Positions 1 to 8,944 of a stretch of DNA of 64,000 bases are shown piece by piece. The stretch covers positions 186,001 through 250,000 of the forward strand of contig CAKSTB010000001.1 in NCBI GenBank assembly GCA_934490165.1. The letters are read 5' to 3'. Every line of letters begins with the position of its first letter. Within the stretch, counting starts at the first letter, position 1. Source of the DNA: an uncultured Ruminiclostridium sp. (lineage in GTDB: Bacteria; Bacillota; Clostridia; Oscillospirales; Ruminococcaceae). Under the pieces are notes generated by a model, which saw only the letters and a list, made by a program, of their open reading frames with translations, did no database searches and was not told where the DNA came from. The translations under genes and the position numbers were made by a program.

Positions 1-2
1 TT

Positions 3-1292
3 TTTGACGAGTGTCACAAGCGTGGTATGCACATTCTGCTTGACCTTGTACCGGGTCATACTTCGGTAGAGCACGAATGGTTCAGGCAGTCGATGCTCCC
101 CGAAAAGAACGAATACACCGACAGATATATATGGACGAGCAATATATGGAAACAGCCCGAGGGGCTCAACTGCATAAGAGGTATCTCCGACCGTGACGGA
201 AGCGCCGCTGTCAACTTCTTCTCTTCACAGCCCGCTCTGAACTACGGCTACGCCGAGCCTAAATATGCATATCAGCAGAAGCCCACAGATCCCGGTCCTA
301 TGGCTACAAGAGCCGCAATAAAGGACGTTATGAAGTTCTGGCTCGATATGGGCTGTGACGGCTTCAGAGTAGATATGGCAGGCTCGCTTGTAAAGTGCGA
401 TCCCGAGTACAAGGAAACCATCAAGCTCTGGCAGGATATCACGGGATATCTTAAGAGCGAATACCCCGAAGCCGCTATGGTATCGGAGTGGGGCGAGCCG
501 CAGTATTCGCTTAAGGGCGGCTTTGATATGGATTTCTTACTGCACTTCGGTCCTGAGGGCTACAACTCTATGTTCAGATGTGCTGAGCCGTTCTTCTCAA
601 AGAGAGGTAAGGGTACTCCCGCAATCTTTGCCGAGCAGTACAACGGCTATCACGAGAAGGCAACAACAGGCGGCGGACTTATCTGCATACCGTCAGGCAA
701 CCACGATATGGACAGACTTGCAAGAGGCAGAGATGAAGATGAGCTGAAATGCTGCTTTGCTTTCCTGCTGACTATGCCCGGTGCGCCTTTCGTTTACTAT
801 GGTGATGAGATAGGACTGCGCTATGTTGAGGGTCTTGTTTCGGTCGAGGGCGGCTACAACCGCACAGGTTCAAGAAGCCCTATGCAGTGGGACAGCACGG
901 CAAATGACGGCTTCTCTACTGCCGACAAGTCACAGCTTTATATAAAGCAGGACGATGCTCCCGACAGACCCACAGTGGAAAAGCAGATGCTTGACGGTAA
1001 TTCGCTGTACAATGAAGTTAAGAAGCTTATCAAGGTAAGAAACGACAATCCCGCGCTCCACAACCTCTCCGCATTCGAGTTTGTAAGCAGTGAGGGTTAT
1101 CCGCTCGTATACAAGAGAAGCTGTGACAGCCAGACGGTATATGTATTTATAAATCCGTCTGACAAGGCTGTAACCGTCAATGCGGATTACGCAAAGGGCG
1201 GAAAGGCTGTTTATACTTTAGGCGAAAACGGCGCTGTAAACGCAGACACAGTTACTGTTCCTGCAAGCGGTGCGATCTTTGTAGAAGTGTAA
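3..1292 (+). CDS. GH13 alpha-glucosidase/alpha-amylase family enzyme, 5' truncated by window edge
   Basis: C-terminal 429 codons of a glycoside hydrolase family 13 enzyme; the frame is open to the left edge, so the true start lies outside. Conserved region I (DLVPGHTS) begins at base 42. Region II (GFRVDMA) holds the nucleophile Asp at about base 372, region III (SEWGEP) the acid/base Glu at about 486, and region IV (GNHDMD) the transition-state Asp at about 705. A C-terminal beta domain follows to base 1292. The NDGFS stretch near residue 290 of the visible part resembles oligo-1,6-glucosidase/alpha-glucosidase subfamilies, so cleavage or transfer on malto- or isomalto-oligosaccharides is likely. 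No signal peptide can be judged. It ends at a bidirectional terminator facing the ATPase operon. Confidence 0.93.
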   Translation, partial: FDECHKRGMHILLDLVPGHTSVEHEWFRQSMLPEKNEYTDRYIWTSNIWKQPEGLNCIRGISDRDGSAAVNFFSSQPALNYGYAEPKYAYQQKPTDPGPMATRAAIKDVMKFWLDMGCDGFRVDMAGSLVKCDPEYKETIKLWQDITGYLKSEYPEAAMVSEWGEPQYSLKGGFDMDFLLHFGPEGYNSMFRCAEPFFSKRGKGTPAIFAEQYNGYHEKATTGGGLICIPSGNHDMDRLARGRDEDELKCCFAFLLTMPGAPFVYYGDEIGLRYVEGLVSVEGGYNRTGSRSPMQWDSTANDGFSTADKSQLYIKQDDAPDRPTVEKQMLDGNSLYNEVKKLIKVRNDNPALHNLSAFEFVSSEGYPLVYKRSCDSQTVYVFINPSDKAVTVNADYAKGGKAVYTLGENGAVNADTVTVPASGAIFVEV

Positions 1293-1309
1293 GCGCAAAA
1301 TACGGATAT

Positions 1310-1351
1310 AAAAAAGCCGCACTGTCGGGGGAAGCCCTCAGTGCGGCTTTT
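1310..1351. terminator. Bidirectional terminator between GH13 gene and ATPase operon
   Basis: An 11-bp perfect stem pairs 1314-1324 with 1339-1349 (AAGCCGCACTG / CAGTGCGGCTT) around a 14-base loop. There are A residues on the left and T residues on the right, so it can terminate both converging transcripts. Confidence 0.88.
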
Positions 1352-1366
1352 ATCTTACATTGTTTG

Positions 1367-2005
1367 TTATTCTTTTTCTTTCTGCGCTTTTTCCTTTTTT
1401 ATCTTGGTGCTCTTGATAACCTTCTGACGTGAGAATTCCTCACGTTCCTTTTCTTCAAGAGAGTTCGAAATAAATCTGACCTGCGCCTCGTATTTCGGGA
1501 TAATGATGTTTTTAAGCGCATTGGCACGCTTCTGTGTCTTCTTAATAGCCACAGCGAGCCTGTATATGCTGTTTTCTATCTCGGCGAGTACGACTGTCAG
1601 CTTTTTGGTTTCATTAAAGCAGATGTAGGCATTATCAAGATACGAATTTGTCATTGCAATGTCGTACTGCGGAACTATCGGCTTATCGGGGAGCTCGACT
1701 GTCGGCAGTTCTACACCCATTACGCTCCTGAACGATATCTTAAGCTCCGTTTCCTCGGGAACGAACTGTGTCAGCGTTGATACCGAGCCGAGCGAGATAT
1801 TCGCCTTTTGCAGTGCGGCATAAGCCTTCTCATAGGTCTGCTCGATATTTCCGCGGACAAGCTTTGACTTATCGGTCAGTGCAACCATTTCTCTTATCAA
1901 TACGTTACGCTTTCTGTCCATCAGCTCAAAGCCCTGCTTTGCCTGCTGTAACGAACGCTTCGCCTTGATAAGATTGCCTTTGGTCGGGAAAACCTGTTCA
2001 GCCAT
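1367..2005 (-). CDS. ntpD: V/A-type ATP synthase subunit D
   Basis: Central-stalk subunit D (212 aa) of the V/A-type rotary ATPase, which rotates inside the A3B3 head and couples it to the membrane ring. The N-terminus (FPTKGNLIKAKRSLQQAKQG) is the family signature helix, and both ends are long alpha-helical stretches expected to form the antiparallel coiled-coil shaft. It is the last gene of the nine-gene operon, 29 bp after subunit B, and is followed by the terminator at 1310-1351. The C-terminus is Lys/Glu-rich (KIKKEKAQKEKE), which is common in clostridial homologues. Confidence 0.95.
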   Translation of the reverse strand: MAEQVFPTKGNLIKAKRSLQQAKQGFELMDRKRNVLIREMVALTDKSKLVRGNIEQTYEKAYAALQKANISLGSVSTLTQFVPEETELKISFRSVMGVELPTVELPDKPIVPQYDIAMTNSYLDNAYICFNETKKLTVVLAEIENSIYRLAVAIKKTQKRANALKNIIIPKYEAQVRFISNSLEEKEREEFSRQKVIKSTKIKKEKAQKEKE

Positions 2006-2034
2006 ACACTCACCTGCCTTTCATAAATTAACTG

Positions 2035-3426
2035 TTATACAAATCTCTTTGCATTTTCGGGGTTATAATGATCCTTGATGAGCTGCTCATTTACACGGTC
2101 GAGCTCGCTTGCGGGAAGCAGTGAAAGCAGATCCCACGCAAGGTCAAGCGTTTCGTCCATAGAACGGTTCTCGTCAAAGCCCTGATTAAGGAAGTACTTT
2201 TCAAACATCGTACCGAACTTCATAATAGCCTTATCCGATGCCGAAAGCTCGTCTTCACCGATAACCGATGCAAGCGCTCTTGCGTCCTGAACTCTCGCAT
2301 AGCAAGCAAAAAGCTGGTTTGAAACATCGGCGTGGTCGGCTCTGGTATACTGCTCGCCTATGCCGTCCTTCATAAGACGCGACAGCGAAAGCAGTACCGA
2401 AAGTCCGGGATAAATGCCTGTCTGGTCGAGGTTTCTGTCGAATACTATCTGACCCTCGGTGATATACGCCGTAAGGTCGGGGATAGGGTGAGTAATATCA
2501 TCGTTAGGCATTGTAAGTATCGGTATCTGTGTAACAGAGCCTGTACTGCCCTCAACAACGCCCGCTCTTTCATACATAGAGGCAAGGTCGGAATAAAGAT
2601 AACCGGGATAGCCCTTTCTTCCGGGGATTTCGCCCTTTGACGAAGAGAACTCACGCAGAGCCTCACAGTAAGATGTAAGGTCGGTCATGATAACGAGTAT
2701 GTGCATATTCTTCTCAAACGCGAGATACTCAGCAACGGTAAGCGCACATCTCGGAGTAAGGATACGTTCGATGATAGGGTCGTTCGAGAGGTTTAAGAAC
2801 ATACAAACACGCTGAATAACGCCTGTTTCCTCAAACGAACGTCTGAAGTACTCTGCGACGTCATTCTGAACGCCCATTGCGGCGAATACTACGGCAAAGT
2901 CCTTGCCCTCGCTGTCGGCGATCTTAGCCTGCTTTACTATCTGCACAGCAAGCTTGTTGTGCGACAGACCCGAGCCCGAGAATATAGGCAGCTTCTGACC
3001 TCTGATAAGCGTCATAAGCGCATCTATAGAGGAAATGCCTGTGTGTATATAGTTTCTGGGATATGAACGTGCAACGGGATTTAATGCGCGTCCGTTGATA
3101 TCGCCATATTTCTGCGGGAACACCTCGCCCAGCCCGTCTATAGGCTTGCCCGCGCCGTTGAACGTTCTGCCGAGCATTTCGGTAGACAGCGGGATCTCAA
3201 GCGGCTTTCCCGTAAAGCTGATCTTTGTATTGGTAAGAGAGATACCGTTTGTACCCTCAAACACCTGTAAGACTACTTTATCGCCCTGCATCTCAACGAC
3301 ACGGCCTAAACGCTTAGTGCCGTCCTCAAGCTTGATTTCTGCGATCTCATCGTAAGAAACACCCTTAGCACCCTCAAGGCAGACAAGCGGTCCGTTTATT
3401 TCACTCAGTCCTGCATATTGAATCAT
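2035..3426 (-). CDS. ntpB: V/A-type ATP synthase subunit B
   Basis: Non-catalytic beta-like subunit (463 aa) of the A3B3 head. It opens with the beta-barrel domain (GPLVCLEGAKGVSYDEIAEI). The central nucleotide-binding fold carries a degenerate P-loop (FSGSGLSHNKLA, about residue 150) instead of a true Walker A, as expected for B subunits. The family segments ERILTPRCALTVAEYLAF and GRKGYPGYLYSDLA follow. It lies 20 bp downstream of subunit A. Full length for the family. Confidence 0.97.
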   Translation of the reverse strand: MIQYAGLSEINGPLVCLEGAKGVSYDEIAEIKLEDGTKRLGRVVEMQGDKVVLQVFEGTNGISLTNTKISFTGKPLEIPLSTEMLGRTFNGAGKPIDGLGEVFPQKYGDINGRALNPVARSYPRNYIHTGISSIDALMTLIRGQKLPIFSGSGLSHNKLAVQIVKQAKIADSEGKDFAVVFAAMGVQNDVAEYFRRSFEETGVIQRVCMFLNLSNDPIIERILTPRCALTVAEYLAFEKNMHILVIMTDLTSYCEALREFSSSKGEIPGRKGYPGYLYSDLASMYERAGVVEGSTGSVTQIPILTMPNDDITHPIPDLTAYITEGQIVFDRNLDQTGIYPGLSVLLSLSRLMKDGIGEQYTRADHADVSNQLFACYARVQDARALASVIGEDELSASDKAIMKFGTMFEKYFLNQGFDENRSMDETLDLAWDLLSLLPASELDRVNEQLIKDHYNPENAKRFV

Positions 3427-3446
3427 AAAATAATCTCCTATCGGGT

Positions 3447-5189
3447 TTATTCTTCGGCAAACCTGCTGTTTATCATATCGAAATATTCATCGAACATTTC
3501 AAGCTTGTCGTTAGGTATATCGTACTTCATCTTTATCAGCTTATCAAAGAAGCCGTAGGAGATTATCTCCGATATAGGCTTACCGCCGTTTATGGCATTC
3601 AGCGAGTTATGATAAAGAAGTAAAATTGCTTTCATCATCAGCTTCTGCTTTTCAAGCGGAACGAACGTATCGTCCTTATGAAAGGCGTTCTGCTGTAAGA
3701 AGCCTACACGGATAACGCGGGCGATCTCAATGATAAGCTTCTGATCGTCGGGGAGAACGTCAGCACCTATCAGCTTTACAATCTCCATAAGGTTGTTTTC
3801 TTCAACAAGCAGGGTCGATATTTCCTGTCTGTAACGGCAGAATTCTTCGCCGACGTGCTCATTGTAATACTCGGCAAGATCGTCGCTGTACTCGGAATAG
3901 CTCATATTCCAGTTGATAGCAGGATAGTGTCTTGCATAAGCAAGGTTCTTGTCGAGCGCCCAGAAGCACCGTACAAATCGCTTTGTATTCTGAGTTACAG
4001 GCTCAGAGAAGTCAGAGCCCTGAGGAGATACAGCGCCGATAATAGTAACACTGCCCTCTCTGCCGTTCATAGTTTCAACATAACCTGCACGTTCGTAGAA
4101 CTCAGACAGTCTTGACGGCAGATATGCGGGGAAGCCCTCTTCCGCGGGCATTTCCTCAAGTCGTCCGGATATCTCACGCAGTGCCTCAGCCCAACGTGAT
4201 GTTGAGTCAGCCATTATAGCTATATGGTAGCCCATATCACGATAATACTCTGCAAGCGTGATACCTGTGTAGATAGACGCTTCACGGGCGGCAACAGGCA
4301 TATTTGAGGTGTTTGCAATAAGCACCGTTCTGTCTGTCAGCGGTCTGCCCGATTTAGGGTCTATAAGCTCCGAGAACTCTTCAAGTACCTGCGTCATCTC
4401 GTTGCCACGCTCACCGCAACCGATATACACGATGATATCCGCATCACACCACTTTGCAAGCTGGTGCTGTGTCATTGTCTTACCTGTGCCGAAACCTCCG
4501 GGTATAGCGGCTGTACCGCCCTTTGCAAGCGGTAAGATAGTATCTACTATACGCTGACCCGTGATAAGCGGCTTTGAAATAGGCAGACGCTTGTTTATAG
4601 GTCGCGGCGTTCTGATAGGCCACTTCTGTACTAATGTAAGCTCCTGTACGGTTTCATCGTCAATTCTGAGCTTAAGCACTACATCGTTTACCTTGTACTT
4701 ACCGTCAGGCGCTACATATTCTACCGTACCCTCTGTGTAAGGCGGTATCATACATCTGTGAGTAATAAGCGGTGTTTCGGGGCACTCGGCGTAGATATCG
4801 CCGCCGTGAAGCTTATCGCCGACCTTTACGGTCACGGTAACGTCAAACTCGCGCTCCTCATCAAGTGCGGCTATCGCACTGCCCTCTGTTACATATACAC
4901 CGCTGAGCGCTGTCATAGCCTTAAGCGGACGCTGGATACCGTCATAGATATTTGATATGATACCCGGACCCAGCGTTGCACTCATGGGTGTTCCTGTCGG
5001 CTCTACGGGGTCGCCCGGCATAAGACCTGCCGTACCCTCGTACACCTGTATGGTCGTCATTTCATCTGTAACGCCGATGACCTCGCCGATAAGCTTGCTC
5101 TTACCGACCATTACCATCTCACGCATTGAGAATGACTTTGTATCCCTGACCTTTACAACGGGTCCGTTGATCGCATAAATACAGTTCAT
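3447..5189 (-). CDS. ntpA: V/A-type ATP synthase catalytic subunit A
   Basis: Catalytic subunit (580 aa) of the V/A-ATPase. It has the N-terminal beta-barrel, the roughly 90-residue non-homologous region typical of A subunits (about residues 110-200), and Walker A GGFGTGKTMTQ near residue 232. The Walker B region includes ADSTSRWAEALREISGRL. Full length, starting with MNCIYAINGPVVKV after a GGGGAGG-type ribosome binding site. It sits between subunits E and B with short gaps (15 and 20 bp), implying one transcript. Whether the enzyme pumps H+ or Na+ cannot be decided from this subunit. Confidence 0.97.
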   Translation of the reverse strand: MNCIYAINGPVVKVRDTKSFSMREMVMVGKSKLIGEVIGVTDEMTTIQVYEGTAGLMPGDPVEPTGTPMSATLGPGIISNIYDGIQRPLKAMTALSGVYVTEGSAIAALDEEREFDVTVTVKVGDKLHGGDIYAECPETPLITHRCMIPPYTEGTVEYVAPDGKYKVNDVVLKLRIDDETVQELTLVQKWPIRTPRPINKRLPISKPLITGQRIVDTILPLAKGGTAAIPGGFGTGKTMTQHQLAKWCDADIIVYIGCGERGNEMTQVLEEFSELIDPKSGRPLTDRTVLIANTSNMPVAAREASIYTGITLAEYYRDMGYHIAIMADSTSRWAEALREISGRLEEMPAEEGFPAYLPSRLSEFYERAGYVETMNGREGSVTIIGAVSPQGSDFSEPVTQNTKRFVRCFWALDKNLAYARHYPAINWNMSYSEYSDDLAEYYNEHVGEEFCRYRQEISTLLVEENNLMEIVKLIGADVLPDDQKLIIEIARVIRVGFLQQNAFHKDDTFVPLEKQKLMMKAILLLYHNSLNAINGGKPISEIISYGFFDKLIKMKYDIPNDKLEMFDEYFDMINSRFAEE

Positions 5190-5204
5190 TGCAATACCTC
5201 CCCG

Positions 5205-5798
5205 TTATAACGACAGCTCGCCGTGACCCGCAACGAAAGCCTTTCGCTGTTGCTCTAACGCAAGGTCAAGCGTGTAGTCTATATATATGTTCTGTGACGG
5301 ATAATAAACAGAAATTCCGCCAAGCTCGATATTACGGTCAACGGCAACTCCGACACCGTACTTATCGGCTATGTCCTTTGCAAGCTGTTTATCGTCCTTG
5401 CTTACATTTATTACGCAGTCTTTGCTGAAAGCCTGCTCGTCATTTGCTTTCTTTGCAAGAGTGCTCATAAATTCCGCGTACTCGCCGCTCTTTACAAAGC
5501 TCTCAAGCCTTTTTCTTATATCGTCAAACAAGCTGTCTACAAGCTCACATCTGTGCGCAAGTACCGATTTATGTGCGGCAAAGTCGCTCTTTGAAAGCTC
5601 CTTGGCATACAATGTGTGAGTTTTCTGTCTGTCAAGAGCTATCTCGCTTTCTTCACTGCGTCTGTACTGCTCTCTTGCCTGTTCTGTCAGCTCGTCAGCC
5701 TGCTGCTGTGCCTTGCTGATTATCTCCTCCGCCTTACGTCTGGCATCGGAAAGAATTGAATTGCCCAGCTTTTCTATTCTGTCCTGAACTTCCGGCAT
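5205..5798 (-). CDS. ntpE: V/A-type ATP synthase subunit E (peripheral stalk)
   Basis: Peripheral-stalk subunit (197 aa) that pairs with subunit H (the 10008-10319 product) to hold the head against rotation. Residues 1-85 form a long charged helix rich in Ala, Glu, Lys and Gln (for example SKAQQQADELTEQAREQYRR); the rest is the globular domain that binds the top of the head. Its position between F and A is a common gene order in Firmicutes. Sequence is poorly conserved in this family, so the call rests on architecture, size and operon context. Confidence 0.9.
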   Translation of the reverse strand: MPEVQDRIEKLGNSILSDARRKAEEIISKAQQQADELTEQAREQYRRSEESEIALDRQKTHTLYAKELSKSDFAAHKSVLAHRCELVDSLFDDIRKRLESFVKSGEYAEFMSTLAKKANDEQAFSKDCVINVSKDDKQLAKDIADKYGVGVAVDRNIELGGISVYYPSQNIYIDYTLDLALEQQRKAFVAGHGELSL

Positions 5799-5820
5799 AC
5801 AGCTGCTCCCTTCTGATAAA

Positions 5821-6129
5821 TTATAATTTCAGTCCGATCGCATCACGGACATATCCGTCGATAGATTTACTGATATCCGATGTTCCGTGACGGTCGGGTA
5901 TCTCCACTATCAGCGGCTTTGTGCTGTTCAGCTTCATATCGTAAACTGTCTGCTTGCACATATTGATGAGCTTTTCCGTCATAAGCACCACGCCGATATC
6001 CTTATCCGCCTTTGCTTTTTCCAGAGCCTCGCTGACTTCTTCGGGACGGCTTACAACTATCCCCTCAATGCCCGCAAGGCGCATACCCATCTGTGTATCC
6101 GTATTATCACTGATAAGAAAGAATTTCAT
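5821..6129 (-). CDS. ntpG: V/A-type ATP synthase subunit F
   Basis: Small central-stalk subunit F (102 aa; NtpG in Enterococcus naming), which binds subunit D and modulates activity. The sequence MKFFLISDNTDTQMGMRLAG followed by EEVSEALEKAKADKDIGVV matches the Rossmann-like F fold. The reading frame stays open 25 codons upstream, but the ATG at 6129 is chosen because GGAAGGTAAG lies just before it. Gap to subunit K is 19 bp. Confidence 0.93.
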   Translation of the reverse strand: MKFFLISDNTDTQMGMRLAGIEGIVVSRPEEVSEALEKAKADKDIGVVLMTEKLINMCKQTVYDMKLNSTKPLIVEIPDRHGTSDISKSIDGYVRDAIGLKL

Positions 6130-6148
6130 ATTTCTTACCTTCCGGTCA

Positions 6149-6586
6149 TTATGAATATAGGATAAGTATAGAGATAAGCAGACCGTAGATTGCGACACCT
6201 TCACCGAGCGCTACGAAGATAAGAGCCTTTGTGAAGTTCTTGTCGTTTTCTGCTGTAGCTCCGATAGCCGCAGGAGCAGCACCGCCAACCGCGATACCTG
6301 TACCGATAGTTGCAAGACCTGTTGCAAGAGCCGCACCGAGGTACTTAAGACCGTCGCCTACACTGAGCGCAGACTGTACAGCCTCAGCCGCACCCTCTGC
6401 CGATGCGAATGCGAACAGCGGTACGAACACGCTCATCATTATCATAACACCGATGAATGAACCGGCATTTATAAGGATCGCTTTTCTTGTCTTTAAGGGC
6501 TTGCCCTCTTTTCTTCTCTTAAGCATTACAAAGAACGGCAGCATGATCAGCGCCAGTGCGAATAAAGGCAGTAAAAAAAGTAACAT
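6149..6586 (-). CDS. ntpK: V/A-type ATP synthase subunit K (membrane rotor ring, c-like)
   Basis: Proteolipid ring subunit, 145 aa. Two N-terminal hydrophobic segments (about residues 1-22 and 37-60) are poorly conserved. They are followed by one classical c-type hairpin: LGAALATGLATIGTGIAVGG (about 83-102) and FVALGEGVAIYGLLISILI with the ion-binding Glu at about residue 129. Only the second half therefore carries an ion site, a form seen in other clostridial V-ATPases and in contrast to rings with two sites per subunit. It lies between subunits I and F. Ion specificity (H+ or Na+) is not assigned. Confidence 0.93.
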   Translation of the reverse strand: MLLFLLPLFALALIMLPFFVMLKRRKEGKPLKTRKAILINAGSFIGVMIMMSVFVPLFAFASAEGAAEAVQSALSVGDGLKYLGAALATGLATIGTGIAVGGAAPAAIGATAENDKNFTKALIFVALGEGVAIYGLLISILILYS

Positions 6587-6605
6587 TTTTCAGTTCCTCC
6601 CGAAA

Positions 6606-8915
6606 TTAGTTTAAGTTAGCCTTGAGCGGCTCAAAGCTTTTGCCGTCACTTACATAGAAACGGCCGAATATCTCATAGAATTCAAGTCTTAATACCTGAA
6701 TGCCTACAAGGAAGCCTTCCATACCTATTACGAAAGCGTTTCCGAGTATCTGTACTATTATCGTACCGACACCGCCGTCACCGGCTAAAACGCCTACGAC
6801 TAGCATCATACCTGCGTGGCTTAAGATGAAACCGCCGACACGGAGGAATGACATAGTGTTCGTAAGATAGGAAAGACAGGTTTCAAACAGTTCAATGATA
6901 CCCTCTATAATGAAGTTGCCGACCGACTTCTTCTCCTTGGGCTTATCCGAGCTTTCCTGTGCGGGCTTTCCTGGTGAGGTAAGCTCTGCTGGCATCTTCA
7001 TACGTTCAAAATAAAGACCTGCGAATATATCATCGACCATTGCTCTGTGCTGTTTTGATACGAAGTAAACGCCATAGACGTTATCCTCGTTTTCGGTAAG
7101 CGGAATAAATACAAATTCCTTATCCGTGAAGTAGCCGAGCTTTTCATAGCTCTCACGCGGCATCTTACCGTAAACGGCACGGACGAATTTAAGATCGTCG
7201 AGCTTTTCAAGGTCTTCTCTTGTCTTTCTGAGCATCTCTTCACTGAGCGTATCCGAAGCCATAATCGCCGCGTCGGCAACCGTCTTGTGCTTCAGGTTTA
7301 CAACATTACACTTAATGGAGTTTGCAACGAGATGAGCAAGCGGCTCTTTGAACATCATAATGCCGAGCGGCAGAATGATAAGGAGCAGTACATACGGCAG
7401 TGTGAACATTTCTATTCCGAAGCCGAGCTGAAGTCCTGCGGCGGCTACCACTGCGATATAGAATATCATACCGGTTATGCCGTTTGCGCCGAACAGTGCG
7501 GATGCATAGTCCTTGCGCCTGAACGACAGCACGATATTCATCGTCATAGAAACCACTATCAGTATAACACCGATCGCAAGTGCCGCGATCAGAAGATAGG
7601 TCGAGATCTGGAATATACTGTTTGGCTTGCCGAGTACCGAGTACAGCGGCTCAATATGGAAGAACGGCGTTATTATCTCTTCGTTTCCGAAAACCGAGCC
7701 GTACAGACAGCCGAATATCGCCGAGCTGATACCGATACGCTCCATTATAGGACCGAGCTTTACATTCTTCCACTTTGTAAGGATAAAGCCGAACAGTGAT
7801 ATCACGAGTCCTTGTCCGAGGTCGCCGAACATTATGCCGAATATAAGCATATATGTTATCGCAACATACGGTGTCGGGTCAATGCCTGTGTATGACGGCA
7901 GTCCGTACATATTGACGAACATCTCAAACGGTCTGAACAGCCAGTTGTTTCTGAGCTTTGTAGGCGGCTTCATTCGTTCGTCAACAAAGTATTTCTTCTC
8001 TTCTATCACGATATCGGATACCGCCGACAGATGCTCTTTGAACTTAGTGACTTCCCTTGTCGGGACAAAGCCCGCCATATAGAACTTGTTGTTTATTACG
8101 GATACCTGGCTTCTCAGCTCATAGCTGTTATTAAGGAATATAAGCTTACTGCGTACCTTTTCAAACTGTTTTTCTTCGGTCTGCTTTACAGCGCTAAGCT
8201 TTTCTTTTACCTCTTTAAGCTTTGTGTCAAAGCTTTTCAGCTGTCGGTTAAGCTCTGCCGTTGCGGTTTCGCCGTCACCGTGCAGGAAGTCCGGAAGACG
8301 TATACGCTCAAAATAAAGACTTGTGAAAATATCGTCTATCTGTACACTTTCCTCAACAGGGGCGAAATACAGACCCCAGACGTAACCGTCCTTTTCTTCA
8401 AGCGGCTCAAACACAAAGCCCTTTTCGCTGTAAAATTCAAGCTTGGTGTAGCTCTCCGACGGAAGTCTGCCGAAACGTATCTTGACGTGCTTACATCCGA
8501 ACAGATCCTTGAAGTCAACATTTATGTTGGAAAGATTACCGACCTGCTTCAGCACCTGACGGTACTCGTCTATCGACCTTTCAAGCTCGTTCTTTTCATC
8601 GATAAGAGGCATTACCTGCTGTTCAAGCCCGGTAAAGTACATATCAAAATCGTGTATTGCCTCCATCTGTATATCATCGTAAGGAACAGATCTTTCCTTT
8701 ATCCCCAGTCCCGATGATAATATCTCCGCTCGTTTCATAAGTCCGCCGTAGATATCTTTATCCTTTAGCGTCTTGAAATGGGCAGAACCGTAAGTCATAG
8801 TGTAAAACGACGGCTCAATGTGAAAGCACTTGGTTTCGCAACATCGCACTAGCGTTTTATTGACTTTTTTAAGTGGTCCGCTGACCGATATAAGTGACAT
8901 CTTCTCAACTGCCAT
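6606..8915 (-). CDS. ntpI: V/A-type ATP synthase subunit I (membrane stator, a-like)
   Basis: Stator membrane subunit (769 aa) that forms the ion half-channels against the K ring. The N-terminal half (about 1-335) is soluble and coiled-coil rich, binding the peripheral stalk. The C-terminal half has about seven to eight hydrophobic segments starting near YVAITYMLIFGIMFGDLGQG. The family motif near the C-terminus, LRLEFYEIFGRFY followed by SFEPL, includes the conserved Arg region needed for ion transfer. Full length for the family; 19 bp precedes subunit K. Confidence 0.96.
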   Translation of the reverse strand: MAVEKMSLISVSGPLKKVNKTLVRCCETKCFHIEPSFYTMTYGSAHFKTLKDKDIYGGLMKRAEILSSGLGIKERSVPYDDIQMEAIHDFDMYFTGLEQQVMPLIDEKNELERSIDEYRQVLKQVGNLSNINVDFKDLFGCKHVKIRFGRLPSESYTKLEFYSEKGFVFEPLEEKDGYVWGLYFAPVEESVQIDDIFTSLYFERIRLPDFLHGDGETATAELNRQLKSFDTKLKEVKEKLSAVKQTEEKQFEKVRSKLIFLNNSYELRSQVSVINNKFYMAGFVPTREVTKFKEHLSAVSDIVIEEKKYFVDERMKPPTKLRNNWLFRPFEMFVNMYGLPSYTGIDPTPYVAITYMLIFGIMFGDLGQGLVISLFGFILTKWKNVKLGPIMERIGISSAIFGCLYGSVFGNEEIITPFFHIEPLYSVLGKPNSIFQISTYLLIAALAIGVILIVVSMTMNIVLSFRRKDYASALFGANGITGMIFYIAVVAAAGLQLGFGIEMFTLPYVLLLIILPLGIMMFKEPLAHLVANSIKCNVVNLKHKTVADAAIMASDTLSEEMLRKTREDLEKLDDLKFVRAVYGKMPRESYEKLGYFTDKEFVFIPLTENEDNVYGVYFVSKQHRAMVDDIFAGLYFERMKMPAELTSPGKPAQESSDKPKEKKSVGNFIIEGIIELFETCLSYLTNTMSFLRVGGFILSHAGMMLVVGVLAGDGGVGTIIVQILGNAFVIGMEGFLVGIQVLRLEFYEIFGRFYVSDGKSFEPLKANLN

Positions 8916-8944
8916 TATATCATTCCTTTCGCTGTATATTTGCT

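Noticed and set aside
8031..8717. 228-codon plus-strand ORF
   Set aside because: Lies entirely inside the V-ATPase subunit I gene on the other strand and has no recognisable domain.
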